Shown: piece by piece, positions 61,738 to 64,000 of the stretch
Layout: each line of letters opens with the position of its first letter
How positions within the stretch are numbered: position 1 is the first letter of the stretch
Origin: Pleionea sp. CnH1-48
Lineage (GTDB): Bacteria > Pseudomonadota > Gammaproteobacteria > Enterobacterales > Kangiellaceae
NCBI RefSeq assembly: GCF_024124665.1
Contig: NZ_JAMXSB010000003.1
Coordinates: 186,001-250,000 of the forward strand
Direction: 5' to 3'
DNA length: 64,000 bases
The notes under the pieces: generated by a model
What the model was told of the DNA's origin: nothing
Seen by the model: the letters and a program-made list of their open reading frames with translations, nothing else
The model's database searches: none
Position numbers and translations under genes: made by a program

Positions 61738-61768
61738 CGAACACCTTTTTATTTTTCCATCTCATTCG

Positions 61769-61806
61769 CTGGCAAACGCCAGATCCTCAATTTAGATTCT
61801 GGCGTT
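61769..61806 (-). promoter_or_regulatory. Mutually exclusive hairpins in the rlmD-relA gap
   Basis: On the minus strand, segment 1 (61806-61798, AACGCCAGA) pairs with segment 2 (61783-61775, TCTGGCGTT); the CTGGC inside segment 2 can instead pair with segment 3 (61773-61769, GCCAG) across a 4-base loop. The alternatives exclude one another and precede the relA start by about 30 bases. Confidence 0.45.
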
Positions 61807-61821
61807 GTCGTTTAAGTCTGA

Positions 61822-63153
61822 CTATTTTTCGAAAACAGCAATCGACTCAACATGTGCGGTATGGGGAAACATATCCATCACGCCCGCTTGCAGCAATTTA
61901 TAACCATGCTCTTTCATAACGCCAGCATCTCGCGCCAAAGTAGCAGGATTACATGAGACATAAACAATACGTTTAGCACCAAACTTAGGAAGATATTGAA
62001 CAACATCGAGCGCCCCACTGCGTGGTGGATCGATCAAAATCTTATCAAAACCATCTTTCGCCCACTCTTTGTCGCTAAAGTCTTTTTGTAGATCGGCCTG
62101 ATAAAAATCCACATTGCTCAACTGATTATGGCTGGCATTTTCGTAACCACGTTCAACCATGGTATCAACGCCTTCAACCCCCACAACGTGATCACATTGC
62201 GTCGCCAGAGGAATCGTAAAGTTTCCTAAGCCGCAAAACAGATCGAGTACTTTGTCACCGGGCTCTGGGGCCAACAATTCAATCGCCAGCTTGACCATTT
62301 TTTGATTAATTGACGCGTTTACCTGAGTGAAATCCATGGGGTGGAAACGTAATTCCACATCAAAATCATCCAGACGATAAGTCAGACGCTCTTCACTGCC
62401 TTCTGGTAAAACCTTGTGGACAGTTGTTGGACCCTTAGGTTGGAAATAGAGTTCCACCTCGTGTTCTTTTGCAAATGCCATCCAGGCAGCCTGATCACCA
62501 TCGGATAAAGGCTCCATGTGACGAACCACTAACGCGGTTTGCTTGTCACCCACGGCAATTTCGATTTGTGGCGTACTTTGACGAGAATCCAATGATCCGA
62601 TCAATTCTCGCAGTGGCATGATCAAACGATCAACGGACTTAACCAATACCGGGCAATCGCTGATTTCAGCTAAAAAACTGCTGCGTTTTTCGCGAAAACC
62701 GACCAAGCAGGTTTCCTTCTTCATCACATATTTTGCACCTAAGCGCGCTTTCTTACGGTAGCCTAAGGTATCCGCCTGCAATGGCTCTAACCACTCATTA
62801 GGCTCGATACCGCCAAAGTGATTGAAATGCTCGGCCAATATCGACTGTTTGAAGCTAATTTGATCCGCCGACGACATATGTTGCAGGCTGCAACCACCGC
62901 AAATTTCAAAGTTTGAACAAGCCGGTTCAATACGAGACTCCGAAGGCTCGAGGATCTCTTCGCTGTAACCCTCGTCAAATTTGCTGCTTACGCGAGCATA
63001 TTTCATCATTATTTTTTCGCCTGGTAAGGCGTTATCAACAAAAACGGTTTTGCCGTCAATGTGGGTGATTCCACGACCTTCATGTGATAATTTTTCTATC
63101 GTGACTTCTACCGGCAATTCCGGTATCGGTTTACGTTTACGTCGTCTAGCCAT
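61822..63153 (-). CDS. rlmD: 23S rRNA (uracil-1939-C5)-methyltransferase
   Basis: SAM-dependent RNA m5U methyltransferase of the TrmA/RlmD family, 443 residues. N-terminal TRAM domain (VTIEKLSHEGRGITHIDGKT), 4Fe-4S cysteines in CSNFEICGGCSLQH plus the later Cys in ISDCPVL, SAM motif VLDLFCGLGNFTIPLA and catalytic Cys in IVYVSCNPATLARD with ILIDPPRSG. The cluster distinguishes RlmD from TrmA. Its ATG overlaps the stop of the upstream exonuclease gene by one base (TAATG). The exonuclease-rlmD-relA-mazG order is conserved. Confidence 0.96.
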   Translation of the reverse strand: MARRRKRKPIPELPVEVTIEKLSHEGRGITHIDGKTVFVDNALPGEKIMMKYARVSSKFDEGYSEEILEPSESRIEPACSNFEICGGCSLQHMSSADQISFKQSILAEHFNHFGGIEPNEWLEPLQADTLGYRKKARLGAKYVMKKETCLVGFREKRSSFLAEISDCPVLVKSVDRLIMPLRELIGSLDSRQSTPQIEIAVGDKQTALVVRHMEPLSDGDQAAWMAFAKEHEVELYFQPKGPTTVHKVLPEGSEERLTYRLDDFDVELRFHPMDFTQVNASINQKMVKLAIELLAPEPGDKVLDLFCGLGNFTIPLATQCDHVVGVEGVDTMVERGYENASHNQLSNVDFYQADLQKDFSDKEWAKDGFDKILIDPPRSGALDVVQYLPKFGAKRIVYVSCNPATLARDAGVMKEHGYKLLQAGVMDMFPHTAHVESIAVFEK

Positions 63154-63947
63154 TAATTGGTCCCCTTGCCGGCACTGCCTGATTCCCAGTGTTGTAAAAA
63201 GCTCTGTAAATGGGTCTCACCGGAAGTTGTTAATATGTCTTTAAGTAATTCGCACTCTCGTTCATAACGAGTTTGATCAATTCGTCCGCGCATCAACTCA
63301 AACCGTAAATACACGAGATAAGTGTTCAGAACATCAGTTTCGCAGTAGTCTCGAATACCTCGAATATTTCCCGCGAGAAACTCATCCCAAACTTTTCCAC
63401 CACTCATTCCCATTTTGCCTGGGAATCCAAGCATAGTCGCAATATGGTCAAGTGGCGCATTTGCTCGCCCGGTATACATTGCCATCACATCCATCACATC
63501 AGTGTGGCGGGCATGGTAGCGGCTTGTGTAGTTATTCCAGCGCGAGCTGTTATCCATTTCTCCTGTGTCCCAATATTGCGGTGCACTGATTCCATACTTA
63601 AGTGCTCGATAATTAAGAACAGGTAAATCAAAACCGCCCCCGTTCCATGACACCAGGGTCGGAGCGTACTTATCGATACCATCAAAGAAGCGCTGTACCA
63701 CTTCTTTTTCGTCAGAATCCATATCGCCCAGGGTCCAGACCTTGACGCTATCGCGAAATCGAAACACAGCTGATATCGCCACAATTTGGTGCAAATAATG
63801 CGGTAGAAACTCTGACCCAGTCTTTTGTCGGTTCAGATGAAACATGGCTTGAGCCACTTCGGCATCATCCAAATCGTGCAATTCATAAATGGCGCGGCCC
63901 GCCTCTACATCTGGGACGGTCTCAATATCAAATACAAAAACATTCAT
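63153..63947 (-). CDS. PolB-like 3'-5' exonuclease
   Basis: 264-residue DEDD-superfamily nuclease similar to the proofreading domain of DNA polymerase B. Exo I VFVFDIETVPDVEAG, exo II LVSWNGGGFDLPVLNYRAL and exo III YCETDVLNTYLVYLRFEL hold the metal-binding acidic residues. Stand-alone enzymes of this kind are found next to rlmD in many gammaproteobacteria; the substrate is not established. Translationally coupled to rlmD by a one-base overlap. A short upstream frame ends only 11 bases before its ATG. Confidence 0.85.
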   Translation of the reverse strand: MNVFVFDIETVPDVEAGRAIYELHDLDDAEVAQAMFHLNRQKTGSEFLPHYLHQIVAISAVFRFRDSVKVWTLGDMDSDEKEVVQRFFDGIDKYAPTLVSWNGGGFDLPVLNYRALKYGISAPQYWDTGEMDNSSRWNNYTSRYHARHTDVMDVMAMYTGRANAPLDHIATMLGFPGKMGMSGGKVWDEFLAGNIRGIRDYCETDVLNTYLVYLRFELMRGRIDQTRYERECELLKDILTTSGETHLQSFLQHWESGSAGKGTN

Positions 63948-63958
63948 TATTCTGTTAC

Positions 63959-64000
63959 TTAATGGGTTGCCTTAGATCCTGGCATATCGAGATATTTAAT
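63959..64000 (-). CDS. Possible 3' end of an upstream gene
   Basis: Reading the minus strand into the window gives an open frame ending IKYLDMPGSKATH and a TAA stop at 63961..63959, 11 bases before the exonuclease ATG. The tight spacing suggests the last codons of an operon partner, but 13 residues are too few to identify it, and it could be chance. Confidence 0.3.
   Translation of the reverse strand: MKYLDMPGSKATH

Overview
The window looks like chromosome of a marine-type gammaproteobacterium, moderately AT-rich with strongly AT-rich intergenic gaps. Several gene orders are shared with Pseudomonas and relatives: gyrA-serC opposite mtaD-ubiG-mupP, and exonuclease-rlmD-relA-mazG. The combination (PdsRS-like two-component pair, many secreted proteases, riboswitch-controlled thi operon with ThiO) would fit Kangiellaceae or another Oceanospirillales-like lineage, but this assignment is an inference. 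No rRNA, tRNA, insertion sequence, prophage or CRISPR array was seen.

Layout. 1-950: the start of a secreted-protein gene running off the left edge, a long AT-rich gap with a consensus-like CRP palindrome, and a heptanucleotide tandem repeat. 951-7755: housekeeping genes gyrA-serC (minus) and mtaD-ubiG-mupP (plus). 7776-18342: an accessory-looking stretch between mupP and yciK (usually close neighbours in Pseudomonas), holding an aminotransferase, a secreted trypsin-like protease, a PdsRS-like two-component system, a phytoene-synthase-like protein, a palindromic intergenic element, and a divergent pair of a PDZ-hydrolase and a membrane-anchored wHTH/beta-propeller regulator. 18465-23250: yciK, a GGDEF protein and an RND-family exporter. 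24061-27126: a secreted zinc-phospholipase-C-like protein, an orphan secretin N-domain protein and a small outer-membrane barrel. 27455-34198: TPP riboswitch and thiC-thiO-thiS-thiG-thiDE-thiF/rhodanese operon. 34352-39032: a FIST sensor with a GGDEF-EAL partner, then an AraC regulator. 39096-48082: exoenzymes (neutral ceramidase with its probable LuxR regulator, and a divergent subtilase/M4 protease pair sharing PKD-PPC-PPC tails). 48146-51295: small unknown proteins, a ToxR-like regulator with a LamG-type periplasmic domain, and a glyoxalase-family protein. 51421-58615: LPS core genes (GT9, kdkA), recQ, a GAF-GGDEF protein, a secreted lipin-like HAD phosphatase and a GNAT. 58643-63947: mazG, relA, rlmD and a PolB-like exonuclease.

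Themes. Many products are exported: three proteases, a phospholipase-C-like enzyme, a ceramidase, a lipin-like phosphatase and a PDZ-hydrolase. This suggests a cell that digests protein and membrane lipid outside itself. Regulation leans on membrane one-component regulators and on c-di-GMP: three GGDEF proteins each carry an RxxD I-site, and one is coupled to a FIST (NosP-type) sensor. The most unusual items are the ToxR-like regulator with a LamG sensor, the secreted lipin/LNS2-type phosphatase, the orphan secretin N-domain protein, the FIST/GGDEF-EAL operon, the palindromic intergenic element and the heptamer repeat.
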